Shown here piece after piece: positions 8,371 through 20,655 of a stretch of DNA of 64,000 bases; positions within the stretch are counted from its first letter, which is position 1; the number at the start of each line of letters is the position of its first letter. The notes under the pieces were generated by a model that saw only the letters and a list, made by a program, of their open reading frames with translations, made no database searches and was not told the origin of the DNA. The position numbers and the translations under genes are program-made. Origin of the DNA: Paracoccus lutimaris. Lineage in GTDB: Bacteria; Pseudomonadota; Alphaproteobacteria; Rhodobacterales; Rhodobacteraceae. The stretch lies in the NCBI RefSeq assembly GCF_003337565.1, contig NZ_QPJL01000010.1:90969-154968 (forward strand). The letters run 5' to 3'.

Positions 8371-9945
8371 TTACGACTTCTGGAACATGGCAAGCATCCG
8401 GCGCGTGACCAGGAAGCCGCCAAAGATGTTGACCCCGGCCATCAGCACCGACAGCGCCGCAAGGATCACCACGAGCCACGAGCCCGAGCCGATCTGCAGC
8501 AGTGCGCCGACGATGATGATCGACGAGATCGCATTGGTGATCGCCATCAGCGGCGTGTGCAGCGAATGGCTGACATTCCAGATCACCTGGAAGCCGACAA
8601 AGACCGACAGCACGAAGACGATGAAATGCGACAGGAACGAGGCCGGCGCGAACATGCCGACCAGCAGCATCAGCACCGCGCCCACGCCCAGCAGGGTGAC
8701 CTGCGATTTGGTCTGCGCCTTGAACTCGGCCACTTCCTTGGCCCGGCGTTCCTCGGGCGTCAGTTCCTTGACCTTTTCCTTGGGCTTCTGCGCCGCGATG
8801 GCGGCGATTTTCGGCGGCGGCGGCGGCCAGGTCACGTCGCCGTCATAGGTGACGGTGGCGCCACGGATGACGTCATCCTCCATGTTCTGAACCAGAACGC
8901 CGTCCTTGCCGGGGGTCAGATCCGCCAGCATGTGGCGGACGTTGTTGCCGTAAAGTTCAGAGGCCTGCGCACCCATGCGCGAGGGGAAATCGGTATAGCC
9001 GATGATGACCACGCCGTTTTCGGTCACGATCCGCTCGTCGGGGACGGTCAGATCGCAGTTGCCGCCGCGCTCGGCCGCAAGGTCGACGATGACCGAGCCG
9101 GTCTTCATCGCCTCGACCATATCGGCGGTCCAGAGCTTGGGCGCATCGCGGCCCGGGATCAGCGCCGTGGTGATGACGATGTCCATCTGCGGCGCGAGTT
9201 CGCGGAATTTCTTCAGCTGCGCTTCGCGGAATTCGGGGCTTGAAGGCGCGGCATAGCCGCCGGTCGCAGCCCCGTCCGTCTGCTGTTCCTTGAAGTCCAG
9301 ATAGACGAATTCGGCGCCCATCGACTCGATCTGCTCGGCAACCTCGGGGCGTACGTCAAAGGCATAGACCTGCGCGCCAAGACTGGTCGCGGCGCCGATG
9401 GCGGCCAGACCCGCAACGCCCGCGCCCACGATCAGCACCTTGGCCGGCGGCACCTTGCCCGCCGCCGTCACCTGCCCGGTGAAGAAGCGGCCGAAATTGT
9501 TCGCAGCCTCGATCACCGCGCGGTAGCCGGCGATATTGGCCATCGAGGACAGCGCATCCATCTTTTGCGCGCGCGAGATGCGCGGCACCATGTCCATGGC
9601 GATGGCGGTGACGCCCTGTTCGCGCGCCTTTTCAAGCAGTTCGGCGTTCTGCGCCGGATAGAAATAGGAAATCACCGTCTGGCCGCGCCGCATCTGGCCG
9701 ATCTCGGCATCGCTTGGCGGGCGGACCTTGATCACCACGTCGGCCGCGCCAATCAGCGCGCCGGCATTGGCTTCGACCGCGACGCCCGCAGCCTCATAGG
9801 CGGCATCCGAGAATCCCGCGCGGACGCCCGCACCGGATTCGACATGGACCTCGTGGCCAAGCTTTTTCAGATGAGCCGCCGAGGATGGGGTGACGGCAAC
9901 CCGCGCCTCCCCCTCGTAATTTTCTTTCAAAGCGCCGATCTTCAC
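8371..9945 (-). CDS. pntA: NAD(P) transhydrogenase subunit alpha
   Basis: The 524-residue alpha subunit carries the NAD(H)-binding dI domain (start [24 protein letters not shown]ossmann loop near residue 170) and about four C-terminal membrane helices after residue 400. It is a single chain like E. coli PntA, not split into PntAA/PntAB. A proline-rich linker (W-P-P-P-P-P-K near residue 365) separates the two parts. The start is a GTG at 9945 with a near-consensus SD (AAGGAGGTC, 9953-9960). It pairs with PntB to balance NADPH supply. Confidence 0.95.
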   Translation of the reverse strand: MKIGALKENYEGEARVAVTPSSAAHLKKLGHEVHVESGAGVRAGFSDAAYEAAGVAVEANAGALIGAADVVIKVRPPSDAEIGQMRRGQTVISYFYPAQNAELLEKAREQGVTAIAMDMVPRISRAQKMDALSSMANIAGYRAVIEAANNFGRFFTGQVTAAGKVPPAKVLIVGAGVAGLAAIGAATSLGAQVYAFDVRPEVAEQIESMGAEFVYLDFKEQQTDGAATGGYAAPSSPEFREAQLKKFRELAPQMDIVITTALIPGRDAPKLWTADMVEAMKTGSVIVDLAAERGGNCDLTVPDERIVTENGVVIIGYTDFPSRMGAQASELYGNNVRHMLADLTPGKDGVLVQNMEDDVIRGATVTYDGDVTWPPPPPKIAAIAAQKPKEKVKELTPEERRAKEVAEFKAQTKSQVTLLGVGAVLMLLVGMFAPASFLSHFIVFVLSVFVGFQVIWNVSHSLHTPLMAITNAISSIIIVGALLQIGSGSWLVVILAALSVLMAGVNIFGGFLVTRRMLAMFQKS

Positions 9946-10039
9946 GAGGCGACCTCCTTATTAGCGTGCATCAGGACGTTCCATAGCATCGCGCAACAAT
10001 CTTTCACAAGGCTGTGACGCGACGATCAAAGCGTTAAAC

Positions 10040-10720
10040 TTACGCGACGTCAGCATCGTAGTCGCTGACCAAAAGATGAGTCGGGGATTCATCTTCGATC
10101 ACATTGGCAAAGCGGCCGATGGGGGCGGCAAAGATATTGTCGGTCAGGTCGTCATTGACGGTCGAGACCTCGCCGATCAGGACCGGGCCGCCCTCGGCCC
10201 AGAATTCGTGCCAGTCGCCGGGACGCAGGGTGACGGATTCGCCCGGTTGCAGGCGCAGCACGCCGCCCGGCGCGATCTCGCGCGCAATGCCGTCGCAATC
10301 GACCCGCACCGGGGCATTGCGGTCCATCCGCCCCTGCGCGTCCGAGCCGCACAGCCGGATCGCAAGCGTCGCGCCCTTGCGGTTGATGATGTCCTCGGTC
10401 TTGATGACATGGGTGTGCATGGGGCTGATCTGGTTTTCCTGGCTGATCAGCAGCTTTTCGGCATAGACCATGCCGCGCCCGGCCTGCAGATCGGCCAGAT
10501 TGCCGTTCCTCAACGTGAACAGGAACAGGCCCAGCTTGTCGAAATTGCCCTGTCCGTAATCGGTGATGTCCCAGCCAAGCCGGCCCTCGCGGATGGCGGG
10601 GGTGGCGCGGGCGCGAAACTCCTCGGGGCTCCAATGCGCAAAGGGCGGCAGGTGAAAGCCCGCATTGGCGATCATCTCGGCCGCCTCGGCCATGATCCGG
10701 TTGATGCGCGATCTTTGCAT
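10040..10720 (-). CDS. D-lyxose/D-mannose isomerase family cupin
   Basis: A 226-residue cupin of the D-lyxose ketol-isomerase family (YdaE/z5688-like), which converts D-lyxose to D-xylulose and often D-mannose to D-fructose. Metal-ligand motifs are visible as SPMHTHVIKTEDI (His-x-His ... Glu) and the later GDWHEFWAE (His). The start is the ATG at 10720 with AAGGGG upstream; the frame extends further but without homologous sequence. No sugar transporter or kinase is adjacent, so its substrate in the cell is open. It follows the methyltransferase gene closely on the same strand (13 bases). Confidence 0.85.
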   Translation of the reverse strand: MQRSRINRIMAEAAEMIANAGFHLPPFAHWSPEEFRARATPAIREGRLGWDITDYGQGNFDKLGLFLFTLRNGNLADLQAGRGMVYAEKLLISQENQISPMHTHVIKTEDIINRKGATLAIRLCGSDAQGRMDRNAPVRVDCDGIAREIAPGGVLRLQPGESVTLRPGDWHEFWAEGGPVLIGEVSTVNDDLTDNIFAAPIGRFANVIEDESPTHLLVSDYDADVA

Positions 10721-10733
10721 GAACGTTATCCCC

Positions 10734-11192
10734 TTAAATCCAGCGCCGGACGCGCGATCTGTAGTCTTCATAGGCCGGGCCGAAGGCGGCGGCAATCACA
10801 GCCTCCTCTTGGCGGATGAAGCGGTGTTCCAGAAGCAACGCAAAGCCCGGCACGACCAGCAGCCCGGCGGGCGCATCCAGCGCCAGCATCAGCCCCGCCA
10901 GCCCGATCAGATCGCCCAGATAGATCGGATTGCGCGAAAACCGGAACGGTCCGTTTGTGACCAGATGCTCGGGGCGCCGGCCCGGCATCACCGTGGTGCG
11001 CGCCGCCCGCATGGTCAGCGCCGCCCACAGCATCAGGCCAAGCGCCAGCGCGACAAGAAAAAGGCCGCCCCCCCGCATCGGGGGGGACGGCCCAAAGGGA
11101 AAGATCCGCCCCAGCGCAAGGCCAGCCAGCGCAAAGGGCAACAGCCAGACCTGCGGCAATGCCGTCAGTCCCGCAATAAATCGGGCGATCAC
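10734..11192 (-). CDS. Isoprenylcysteine carboxyl methyltransferase-like membrane protein
   Basis: A 152-residue polytopic protein of the ICMT/phospholipid methyltransferase-like (PEMT, NnrU-related) family. The diagnostic segment is [14 protein letters not shown] (about residue 80), followed by the acidic E-H-R-F-I-R-Q-E-E and F-G-x-x-Y-x-x-Y motifs near the C-terminus. Four or five hydrophobic helices are seen. The start is a GTG (11190-11192) that overlaps the malate synthase stop as GTGA, which implies coupling. Substrate is unknown for this branch. Confidence 0.8.
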   Translation of the reverse strand: MIARFIAGLTALPQVWLLPFALAGLALGRIFPFGPSPPMRGGGLFLVALALGLMLWAALTMRAARTTVMPGRRPEHLVTNGPFRFSRNPIYLGDLIGLAGLMLALDAPAGLLVVPGFALLLEHRFIRQEEAVIAAAFGPAYEDYRSRVRRWI

Positions 11193-13327
11193 CCGTGCGC
11201 CTGTTCCGCCTTGGCTTGCAGGCGGCGGGCATGCAGCACCGGCTCGGTATAGCCCGAGGGCTGGACGCGGCCCAGAAACACCAGATCGCAAGCGGCCTGG
11301 AAGGCCACGCCGTCAAAGCCCGGCGCCATCGGCCGATAGGCCGGATCGCCCGCGTTCTGGCGATCGACCACGGCGGCCATCTTGCGCATGGTGTCCATGA
11401 CCTGGGTTTCGGTGATGATGCCGTGATGCAGCCAATTGGCCAGCGACTGCGCCGAGATGCGCAGCGTGGCGCGGTCCTCCATCAGGCCGACATCGTTGAT
11501 ATCGGGCACTTTCGAGCAGCCGACACCCTGATCGACCCAGCGCACGACATAGCCAAGGATGCCCTGGCAGTTGTTTTCCAGCTCGCGGGTGATTTCGGTA
11601 TCGCTGTAATTGCGCCCCCCAGCCAGTGGCACGGTCAGCAGATCGTCCAGCCGCGCCGGACGCTCCAGCGCCGCGATCTCGGCCTGACGGGCATGGACAT
11701 CGACCTTGTGATAATGGGTCGCGTGCAGGGTCGCGGCGGTCGGGCTGGGCACCCAGGCGGTATTGGCGCCCGACATCGGATGGCCGATCTTTTGCGTCAG
11801 CATGTCGGCCATGCGGTCGGGAATCGCCCACATGCCCTTGCCGATCTGCGCCTTGCCGGCCAGACCGCAGGCCAAACCGATATCGACGTTGCGATCCTCA
11901 TAGGCGGAAATCCAGGGCTGCACCTTCATCTCGCCCTTGGCCAGCATCGCGCCCGCCTCCATAGAGGTATGGATCTCGTCGCCGGTGCGGTCCAGGAACC
12001 CGGTGTTGATGAAGGCCACGCGATGTTTCGCGGCGCGGATGCATTCCTTGAGATTGACGCTGGTGCGGCGCTCTTCGTCCATGATGCCCAGCTTGACGGT
12101 GTGGCGCGGCAGGCCCAGCACGTCCTCGACATGGTCAAAGATTTCGCTGGCGAAGGCCACTTCCTCGGGGCCGTGCATCTTGGGTTTCACCACATAGATC
12201 GAGCCGGTGACCGAGTTTCCGGCCCCCTCGCGGTCCAGATCGCGCTTGGCGCAAAGCGCGGTGATCGTGGCGTCCATCAGCCCTTCATAGACCTCGTGGC
12301 CATCGCGGTCGAGGATGGCGGGCGTGGTCATCAGATGGCCCACGTTGCGGATCAGCATCAGGGCGCGGCCCTTGTGGGTCACGCGGCTGCCATCGGGGGC
12401 GGTGAAGCTGACATCCGGGTTCAGGCGGCGGGTGAAGCTGGTTGCGCCCTTGGCGACCTCTTCGGTCAGGGTGCCATCCATCAGGCCCAGCCAGTTGCGG
12501 TAAGCCTGCGCCTTGTCGGCGCCATCGACGCAGGCGACCGAATCCTCGCAATCCATGATCGCCGACAGCGCCGATTCCAGCACGACATCGGAAATCCCGG
12601 CCTTGTCCTGCCCGCCCACCGGGGTCGAGCGGTCGATCACGATACGGATCAAAAGCCCGTTGTTGCGCAAATAGATATCCGAAGGCGTTGCGGCATCGCC
12701 ATCATGACCGGCGAATTTCGCCGCATCCTTCAGCGCCGGGACCAGCGCGCTCGCATTGACGGAAAGCGCATCGATCTCGGCCCAGGAGCCCTGCGCCAAG
12801 GGCACGGCGGCATCCAGAAAATCGCGGCCCCAGGCGATCACGCGGGCGCCGCGCTCGGCGTCATAGCCCTTGCCCTGCGGCAGATCGCCCATGGCATCTG
12901 TGCCGTAAAGCGCATCGTAAAGACTGCCCCAGCGGGCATTCGCGGCATTCAGCGCATAGCGTGCATTGGTGATCGGCACCACCAGCTGCGGACCGGCGAC
13001 GCTGGCAAATTCGGGATCAGTGGCCGGGGTCTCAAGGGCGAAATCCGGGCCTTCGGGCAGAAGATAGCCGATCTCGGTCAGGAAATCGCGATAGGCCGCG
13101 CGGTCGGGCGCGGCGCGATGGGCCAGGTGCCAGGCGTCAATGGCGGCCTGCAACTCATCGCGTTTTTCCAGCAGGGCGCGGTTGCGCGGGCCGAAGTCAT
13201 GCAGCAGCTTCGACAGCCCTTCCCAGAATCGGCGGGGATCGACGCCGCTTCCCGGCAGCGCCTGCTGGTTGATGAAGGCGGCCAGCGTTTCATCGACCCG
13301 CAAACCAGCTTTTTCCACACGACCCAT
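11189..13327 (-). CDS. glcB: Malate synthase G
   Basis: The 712-residue monomeric malate synthase condenses glyoxylate with acetyl-CoA to malate (glyoxylate shunt or glycolate use). The length matches the G isoform. The conserved [10 protein letters not shown] region lies near residue 265, the [13 protein letters not shown] core near 435, and [12 protein letters not shown] near 540. The start is the ATG at 13327 (M-G-R-V-E-K-A-G-L) with AAGGGG 7-8 bases upstream. Upstream, the palindrome TGGTATGCCA (13377-13386) could be a GntR-type operator, but this is weak. Confidence 0.96.
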   Translation of the reverse strand: MGRVEKAGLRVDETLAAFINQQALPGSGVDPRRFWEGLSKLLHDFGPRNRALLEKRDELQAAIDAWHLAHRAAPDRAAYRDFLTEIGYLLPEGPDFALETPATDPEFASVAGPQLVVPITNARYALNAANARWGSLYDALYGTDAMGDLPQGKGYDAERGARVIAWGRDFLDAAVPLAQGSWAEIDALSVNASALVPALKDAAKFAGHDGDAATPSDIYLRNNGLLIRIVIDRSTPVGGQDKAGISDVVLESALSAIMDCEDSVACVDGADKAQAYRNWLGLMDGTLTEEVAKGATSFTRRLNPDVSFTAPDGSRVTHKGRALMLIRNVGHLMTTPAILDRDGHEVYEGLMDATITALCAKRDLDREGAGNSVTGSIYVVKPKMHGPEEVAFASEIFDHVEDVLGLPRHTVKLGIMDEERRTSVNLKECIRAAKHRVAFINTGFLDRTGDEIHTSMEAGAMLAKGEMKVQPWISAYEDRNVDIGLACGLAGKAQIGKGMWAIPDRMADMLTQKIGHPMSGANTAWVPSPTAATLHATHYHKVDVHARQAEIAALERPARLDDLLTVPLAGGRNYSDTEITRELENNCQGILGYVVRWVDQGVGCSKVPDINDVGLMEDRATLRISAQSLANWLHHGIITETQVMDTMRKMAAVVDRQNAGDPAYRPMAPGFDGVAFQAACDLVFLGRVQPSGYTEPVLHARRLQAKAEQAHG

Positions 13328-13457
13328 GGCATTTCCCCTTTTTCGATATTCCAAGACCGGCCAAATTTGTACACGGTGGTATGCCAAAGCCCGGCCTGTT
13401 TCAACCGGCCCGATCTTTCCGGAATCCAGAATTCAGAGCCGATCAGAAATTGAAAAT

Positions 13458-13484
13458 CCGCCGCCCGGTCGAACCGGACGGCGG
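13458..13484 (-). terminator. Intrinsic terminator of the Ala-rich protein gene
   Basis: The stem CCGCCG...CGGCGG continues as CCGGT/ACCGG after one mismatch, with a 3-base loop. A T-rich stretch follows in the minus direction (ATTTTCA). Confidence 0.7.
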
Positions 13485-13506
13485 AGATGTCAGCCCATCT
13501 GCGGGA

Positions 13507-14238
13507 TCAGTTGGTTGCGGGCGGCGGCGTCGTCGTCGCAGCGGGTGCCGGGGTTTCCTCGACCGTGATCGCGCTGTCCAGCGCCTGTTCGGCATTCTCG
13601 GCCGCGGCGCCCGCAGCCTCGACCGCGCTTTTGGCGGCATTTTCGGCGGCGGTGGCGGCCTCGCTTGCGGCTTTGGCGGCGTCTCCGGCCACGGTCGCGG
13701 CGGTGTCGGCAGCGGTCTGCACAGCCGCGCCGGCAGCAGTGCCAGCGGCTTCAGCGGCGTTCTCGGCAGCGGTCACGGCATTGCCGGCGGCCTCGGTCGC
13801 AGCATCGGCGGCGGTGCCCGCAGCGGCGGCAGCATCGCTTGCCGCAGCCCCGGCGGCAGCGCCAGCGGTCTCGGCGGCATTCTCGACTGCGGCGGCGGCA
13901 TCACCGGCGGCACCCTCGACAGCGGCGGCGGCCTCGCTGGCCGCGTTCTCGACCGCGGTGGCCGGGGCCTCGGTGGTCGCTGCGGGCGCGGTGGTGGTCT
14001 CGGCCGGTGCGGTGGTGGTCACGGCGGGCTCTTCGCCGGTGGTGGTCGCGGCCTCGTCGCGGCCCATGAAATACTGCAGCACGAAATAGGCGATCGCCAA
14101 GGCCAGCAGGATCCCGATGATCAGCGGCAGCGGCGAGGCGCGACGCTCGACCGGCTCGACATAGGTCTCGGGCGCGGCGGGGCGATGGGGGTCGGTCGCG
14201 TCCGTGCGACGGGGATCGTTCGGGTCATAATTGGCCAT
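13507..14238 (-). CDS. Membrane-anchored Ala-rich repeat protein (LEA/apolipoprotein-like helix)
   Basis: A 243-residue protein with three parts: a polar, Pro-rich N-terminus (residues 1-34), one membrane helix (PLPLIIGILLALAIAYFVL, about 37-55), and about 170 residues of low-complexity Ala-rich repeats. The repeats vary an 11-residue unit like AAxAAENAAEA, with regularly spaced Glu/Asp/Asn and Thr, which predicts a long amphipathic helix. Short Thr/Pro/Glu runs flank the helix. An SD-like AAGAAGGAA lies upstream of ATG 14238. The single anchor predicts a helix projecting to the periplasm. Function is unknown; a stress-protection or envelope spacer role is only a guess from composition. Confidence 0.75.
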   Translation of the reverse strand: MANYDPNDPRRTDATDPHRPAAPETYVEPVERRASPLPLIIGILLALAIAYFVLQYFMGRDEAATTTGEEPAVTTTAPAETTTAPAATTEAPATAVENAASEAAAAVEGAAGDAAAAVENAAETAGAAAGAAASDAAAAAGTAADAATEAAGNAVTAAENAAEAAGTAAGAAVQTAADTAATVAGDAAKAASEAATAAENAAKSAVEAAGAAAENAEQALDSAITVEETPAPAATTTPPPATN

Positions 14239-14391
14239 TTGCCGTTCCTTCTTATTTAAAATCAGCACGTTGCGCTGGGACAAGCAAAGATCCGAAGCCC
14301 CGGCTTGCGACCCGCCTGTCCAGCGTCTAACACTTGGTTCTCGCACAAGTTCCCCGTGCGGCCAAATTTTTCATGCTGCGAGCCCTGTCCC

Positions 14392-16950
14392 ATGACCGTG
14401 ACGCAATATCTCGCCGACTGGCGCCCCTATCCCTTTGAGATCACCCAGACCCGGCTGGAATTCGACATTGCGCCAAGGGCCACGCGCGTCCGCTCTCAGA
14501 TCGATTTCCGCCGCTTCGGTGCGGGCGATCTGGTGCTGGACGGGGCCGGGCTGCGCACGCTGTCCCTGACCATCGACGGGCGCGCCCTGCCCCTGGATCT
14601 GATCCGCGAAGACGATGAGCGGCTGGTTATCCCCGCCGCCGACCTGCCCGCAAGCTTCACCTTTGCCGCCGAGGTCGAGATCAACCCCGAGGCCAATACC
14701 GCGCTGGAGGGGCTCTATCTTTCCGGCGGCATGTTCTGCACCCAATGCGAGGCCGAAGGCTTTCGCCACATCACCTGGTATCCCGACCGGCCGGACGTGA
14801 TGGCGCCGTTTCAGGTGACGATCAACTCCGACATGCCGGTGCTGCTCTCGAACGGCAATCCGGTCAGTCAGGCGCCGGGCCGTGCCGTCTGGCAGGACCC
14901 GTGGAAAAAGCCCGCCTATCTGTTTGCGCTGGTCGCCGGCGATTTGCGGGCGATTTCGGACAGCTTCACCACCATGTCTGGCCGCAAGGTGGCGCTGAAT
15001 GTCTGGGTGCGCCCCGGCGACGAGGGGCGCGCCGGCTATGCGATGGAATCGCTGATCCGCTCGATGAAATGGGACGAAGAGGTCTATGGGCGCGAATATG
15101 ATCTGGACGTCTTCAACATCGTCGCCGTCGATGATTTCAACATGGGCGCGATGGAGAACAAGGGGCTGAACATCTTCAACTCCAAGCTGGTTCTGGCCAC
15201 AGCCGAGACCGCGACAGATGACGATTACGAACGCATCGAGGCCGTCATCGGCCATGAGTATTTCCACAACTGGACCGGCAACCGCATCACCTGCCGCGAC
15301 TGGTTTCAGCTGTGCCTGAAGGAAGGGCTGACGGTGTTCCGCGACCAGCAGTTCACCAGCGACATGCGCTCGGCCGCGGTCAAGCGCATCCGTGACGTCC
15401 AGACCCTGCGCGCGCGCCAGTTCCGCGAGGATGCGGGGCCGCTCGCGCATCCGCCGCGCCCCGATCACTATCAGGAAATCAACAACTTCTACACCGCGAC
15501 CGTCTATGAAAAGGGCGCCGAGGTCATCGGCATGCTGAAGCGGCTGGTCGGGGATGAGGGGTATCGCGCGGCGCTGGACCTCTATTTCGACCGCCATGAC
15601 GGGCAGGCCTGCACGATCGAGGACTGGATCGCCGTATTCCAGGACGCCACGGGGCGTGATCTGACGCAGTTCAAGCGCTGGTATACCGACGCCGGCACCC
15701 CGCGCCTGACCCTGTCCGAGGATTGGGCGGAAGGCCGTCTGACGCTGAACTTCAGCCAGGACACCGCTCCGACGCCGGGACAGGCCGACAAGCCCGCCCG
15801 CGTCATTCCCATCGCGCTTGGCCTGATCGGTCCGAATGGCGACGAGGTGCTGCCAACGACGGTGCTGGAAATGACCGAACCCTCGCAAAGCTTCAGCTTC
15901 GACGGGCTTGGCGCGCGGCCGGTGGTATCCTTGTTGCGGGGGTTCTCGGCCCCGGTGACAGTCTCGCGCGAGATTTGTGCCACCGAACAGGCCCTGCTGC
16001 TGGCTCATGACACCGATCCTTACGCGCGCTGGCAGGCCGGCCACGATCTGGCGCTGGACGGGCTGATCGCCCGCGCCACCGGCCATGATGGCGGCGAGGA
16101 ATTCAACCGCGCGCTGGCCGGCGTCCTGACTGACGCCACGGCCGACCCGGCCTTTGCCGCGCTTTGCCTTGTCCTGCCCGGCGAAGAGGAAATCGCCACC
16201 ACCATCGCCGCGCGGGGCGCCATTCCCGACCCCGATGCCATCCATGCCGCGCGCCGGGCGCTGATGCTCGACATCGCGACCACGCATGAGCGCGCGCTGG
16301 CGCGGCTCTACGACGCGATGACCCAGACCGGCGACTATCGCCCGGATGCCGAGGGCGCCGCGCGGCGCAGCCTGCGTCTGGCTTGCCTGGCTTATCTCAG
16401 CCGGCTGGACGGGGGCGCCCGAGCCGAGGCGCTTTACAAAAGCGCGACCAACATGACCGAGCGTCAGGGTGCATTGGAGCAGCTGATCGCCACTGGCCGC
16501 GACAAGGACGCGCTGGCGGATTTCGCCGCCGAGTTCGGCGGCAACCGGCTGGTCATGGACAAGTGGTTCATGGTCCAGCCCCTGCGCACCGCCCCGGGCA
16601 ATGCGGTGGCACGCACCCGCGAACTGGCCGCGCGTCCCGATTTCGACTGGAAGAACCCCAACCGCTTCCGCGCCCTGATCGGCGGGCTGACCGCCAATCA
16701 TGCCGCTTTCCACGCCGCCGATGGCTCGGGCTACGACTTTCTGGCCGAATGGCTGATGCGGCTGGATCCGGTGAACCCGCAGACCACGGCGCGCATGTGC
16801 TCGGCCTTTGAGACGATCAGCCGCTATGACAGCGGCCGGCAGGCGCTGGCGCGTGCCGCGCTGGTGCGCATCGCCGCCCTGCCCGGCCTGTCGCGCAACA
16901 CCGCCGAGATGGTGACGCGTATCCTTGCCGGTCCCGATCAGGGGCAATGA
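14392..16950 (+). CDS. pepN: Aminopeptidase N (M1 family)
   Basis: An 852-residue zinc aminopeptidase that removes N-terminal residues from cytoplasmic peptides. The exopeptidase motif GAMEN lies near residue 250 (F-N-M-G-A-M-E-N-K-G) and the zinc motif HEYFH near 287, in V-I-G-H-E-Y-F-H-N-W-T-G-N-R. The downstream Glu ligand is in the L-K-E-G-L-T-V-F-R segment. Size and C-terminal helical repeats (DUF3458-type) match E. coli PepN. The start is the ATG at 14392 (M-T-V-T-Q-Y-L-A-D-W); upstream in-frame sequence is not family-like. It is divergent from the Ala-rich protein gene. Confidence 0.96.
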   Translation: MTVTQYLADWRPYPFEITQTRLEFDIAPRATRVRSQIDFRRFGAGDLVLDGAGLRTLSLTIDGRALPLDLIREDDERLVIPAADLPASFTFAAEVEINPEANTALEGLYLSGGMFCTQCEAEGFRHITWYPDRPDVMAPFQVTINSDMPVLLSNGNPVSQAPGRAVWQDPWKKPAYLFALVAGDLRAISDSFTTMSGRKVALNVWVRPGDEGRAGYAMESLIRSMKWDEEVYGREYDLDVFNIVAVDDFNMGAMENKGLNIFNSKLVLATAETATDDDYERIEAVIGHEYFHNWTGNRITCRDWFQLCLKEGLTVFRDQQFTSDMRSAAVKRIRDVQTLRARQFREDAGPLAHPPRPDHYQEINNFYTATVYEKGAEVIGMLKRLVGDEGYRAALDLYFDRHDGQACTIEDWIAVFQDATGRDLTQFKRWYTDAGTPRLTLSEDWAEGRLTLNFSQDTAPTPGQADKPARVIPIALGLIGPNGDEVLPTTVLEMTEPSQSFSFDGLGARPVVSLLRGFSAPVTVSREICATEQALLLAHDTDPYARWQAGHDLALDGLIARATGHDGGEEFNRALAGVLTDATADPAFAALCLVLPGEEEIATTIAARGAIPDPDAIHAARRALMLDIATTHERALARLYDAMTQTGDYRPDAEGAARRSLRLACLAYLSRLDGGARAEALYKSATNMTERQGALEQLIATGRDKDALADFAAEFGGNRLVMDKWFMVQPLRTAPGNAVARTRELAARPDFDWKNPNRFRALIGGLTANHAAFHAADGSGYDFLAEWLMRLDPVNPQTTARMCSAFETISRYDSGRQALARAALVRIAALPGLSRNTAEMVTRILAGPDQGQ

Positions 16951-16993
16951 TGCGCCCTTGCGGCCCTCATGCGGGCACGGCAATACTGCCCGC

Positions 16994-17890
16994 ATGGATC
17001 CCCATGAGGACATGAAACGCCGTCTTGATCCGCTGATCGAAGAGCGGGCACCATGGCTGTTCTCAGGCCGGTGGCATCACGATCTGGCACGCCGCGCACT
17101 GATGCGGCTGTTGCGCTATCCGCGCACGCTGGAGCTTGCCGCCGAATATCGCGACCTGCCCACGGATGAGATCATGCGCCGCATCGCGCAGCTGATCCTG
17201 CACGACCTGACCGTCGAGGGGCTGGAACATATCCCGGCCAGCGGACCGGCGCTGATCGTCTCGAACCATCCGACGGGGATCGCCGACGGGATCGTGCTCA
17301 GCGCGGTGATCTCGGCCGTCCGGGACGATCTGTTCATCTATGCCAATCACGACATCCTGCGGATCTTGCCGCAATTCTCCAGCCTGATCGCGCCGGTGGA
17401 ATGGCGGGTCGAAAAGCGCAGCCATGCCAAGACCCGCGCCACGATGGATTACACCCGAGAGGCGTTGCAGCGTGGCCGGATCGGGCTGATCTTTCCGTCC
17501 GGACGGCTGGCCAAGCGCAGGGGGGTAAAGCTCCACGAACGGCCCTGGATGGCAAGCGCGGCGATGATCGCGCGCAAGTTCGACGCGCCGATCATTCCCC
17601 TGCGCATCCGGGCACGGAACTCGTCGCTGTTCTATCTGCTTGACGCGATCCATCCGACGGTGCGGGATGTGACCCTGTTCGCCGAGGTCCTGAACAAGGC
17701 CAGCCAGCCCTTTCACATCACCATCGGCCCAGCCATCCAGCCCGCGACCCTGCCTGCACGCAGCGACGAGGCGATCTCGGTCCTGCGCGAGCAGGTCCTG
17801 GCCCTGCCCCCGCCCGGTGCAAGAGCCAGCCGCATGCAATCGCCGAACTGGCAGCGCCCGTCTTTCGGCAAGGCCGGATTGGATATTTAG
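16994..17890 (+). CDS. PlsC-like lysophospholipid acyltransferase family protein
   Basis: A 298-residue member of the LPLAT superfamily. The acyltransferase block I appears as SNHPTGIADG (His with Asp five residues later, the NHPxGxxDG variant), with P-S-G-R-L-A-K-R as the block III-like phosphate-binding segment and P-I-I-P-L-R-I as block IV. It would transfer an acyl chain to a lysolipid or ornithine-type acceptor at the inner membrane; the acceptor is not inferable. The start chosen is ATG 16994 (M-D-P-H-E-D-M-K-R). The final TAG stop lies inside the inverted repeat at 17881-17962. Confidence 0.78.
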   Translation: MDPHEDMKRRLDPLIEERAPWLFSGRWHHDLARRALMRLLRYPRTLELAAEYRDLPTDEIMRRIAQLILHDLTVEGLEHIPASGPALIVSNHPTGIADGIVLSAVISAVRDDLFIYANHDILRILPQFSSLIAPVEWRVEKRSHAKTRATMDYTREALQRGRIGLIFPSGRLAKRRGVKLHERPWMASAAMIARKFDAPIIPLRIRARNSSLFYLLDAIHPTVRDVTLFAEVLNKASQPFHITIGPAIQPATLPARSDEAISVLREQVLALPPPGARASRMQSPNWQRPSFGKAGLDI

Positions 17891-17962
17891 ATGAAGAAGA
17901 AAGACCAACGAAAGCACCCGAATGGCGCCCGGCCTGCTTCTTTCTTCTTCACATAAATATCC
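17881..17962. repeat. Long imperfect inverted repeat between convergent genes
   Basis: Two 24-base arms (17881-17904 and 17939-17962) are inverted copies with two mismatches; they share GGATATTTA and TGAAGAAGAAAGA. The 34-base spacer is GC-rich. The left arm includes the stop codon of the acyltransferase. It can fold into a long hairpin and may end both convergent transcripts, or be a copy of an intergenic palindromic repeat. Confidence 0.75.
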
Positions 17963-17995
17963 ATGCGGCAGTGACGCAGGCGCAAGGCGCGCCGG

Positions 17996-20187
<2,192 letters not shown>

Positions 20188-20253
20188 TCAAGGGCGGCGT
20201 GACTTTCCCCCGCCGCGCGGCTAGACCGCAGGGCGAAACGCGCGGAGCCCGCC

Positions 20254-20592
20254 ATGCCCATCCTGACCTATGCCACCCTGCTTGTCGCCATCGTGCTTGA
20301 GGTGATCGGCACCACCTTCCTGCAACGCAGCGAGCAGTTCACCCGGCTGGTGCCGACGCTGATGACCGGGCTGTGCTATGCGGCCTCGTTCTATTTCCTG
20401 TCGCTGGTGCTGCGCAGCATGCCCCTTGGCATCGCCTATGCGATCTGGAGCGGGCTGGGGATCGTTCTTGTATCCGTGATCGGGCTGGTCGTCTTTGGCC
20501 AGAAGCTGGATTTCGCGGCCACGCTGGGGCTGGGATTGATCGTCGCCGGTGTCGTCATCGTGAACCTGTTCTCGTCCAGCGTTTCGCATTGA
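20254..20592 (+). CDS. Small multidrug resistance (SMR/EmrE-type) transporter
   Basis: A 112-residue protein with four membrane helices. The membrane-embedded Glu of helix 1 is in I-V-L-E-V-I-G-T-T (residue 16, EmrE Glu14 equivalent), and the helix 3 signature A-Y-A-I-W-S-G-L-G is present. It would export cationic drugs, guanidinium or similar compounds in exchange for protons. It stands alone, so it may be of the EmrE type and not one of the paired subunits. The helix 1 pattern is closer to EmrE than to the guanidinium exporter Gdx/SugE. Confidence 0.9.
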   Translation: MPILTYATLLVAIVLEVIGTTFLQRSEQFTRLVPTLMTGLCYAASFYFLSLVLRSMPLGIAYAIWSGLGIVLVSVIGLVVFGQKLDFAATLGLGLIVAGVVIVNLFSSSVSH

Positions 20593-20655
20593 TTTCCGCA
20601 CGCCCTTAAAAAGCCGTGTCCCGCCCTCTAGATAATGCGCAGAAGGAGGGCCGCG

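Noticed and set aside
13377..13386. TGGTATGCCA as GntR-type operator of glcB
   Set aside because: It is short, only TGG/CCA arms pair, and it was not supported by a second site; mentioned under glcB but not called.
13507..14090. CRISPR-like or tandem DNA repeat array
   Set aside because: The repetition reflects Ala-rich codons in one protein; unit length and sequence vary and there are no spacers.
13381..14259. Plus-strand Gly-rich frame of 292 codons
   Set aside because: It is the complement of the Ala-rich repeat gene; Gly/Ala codon repeats give open frames on both strands.
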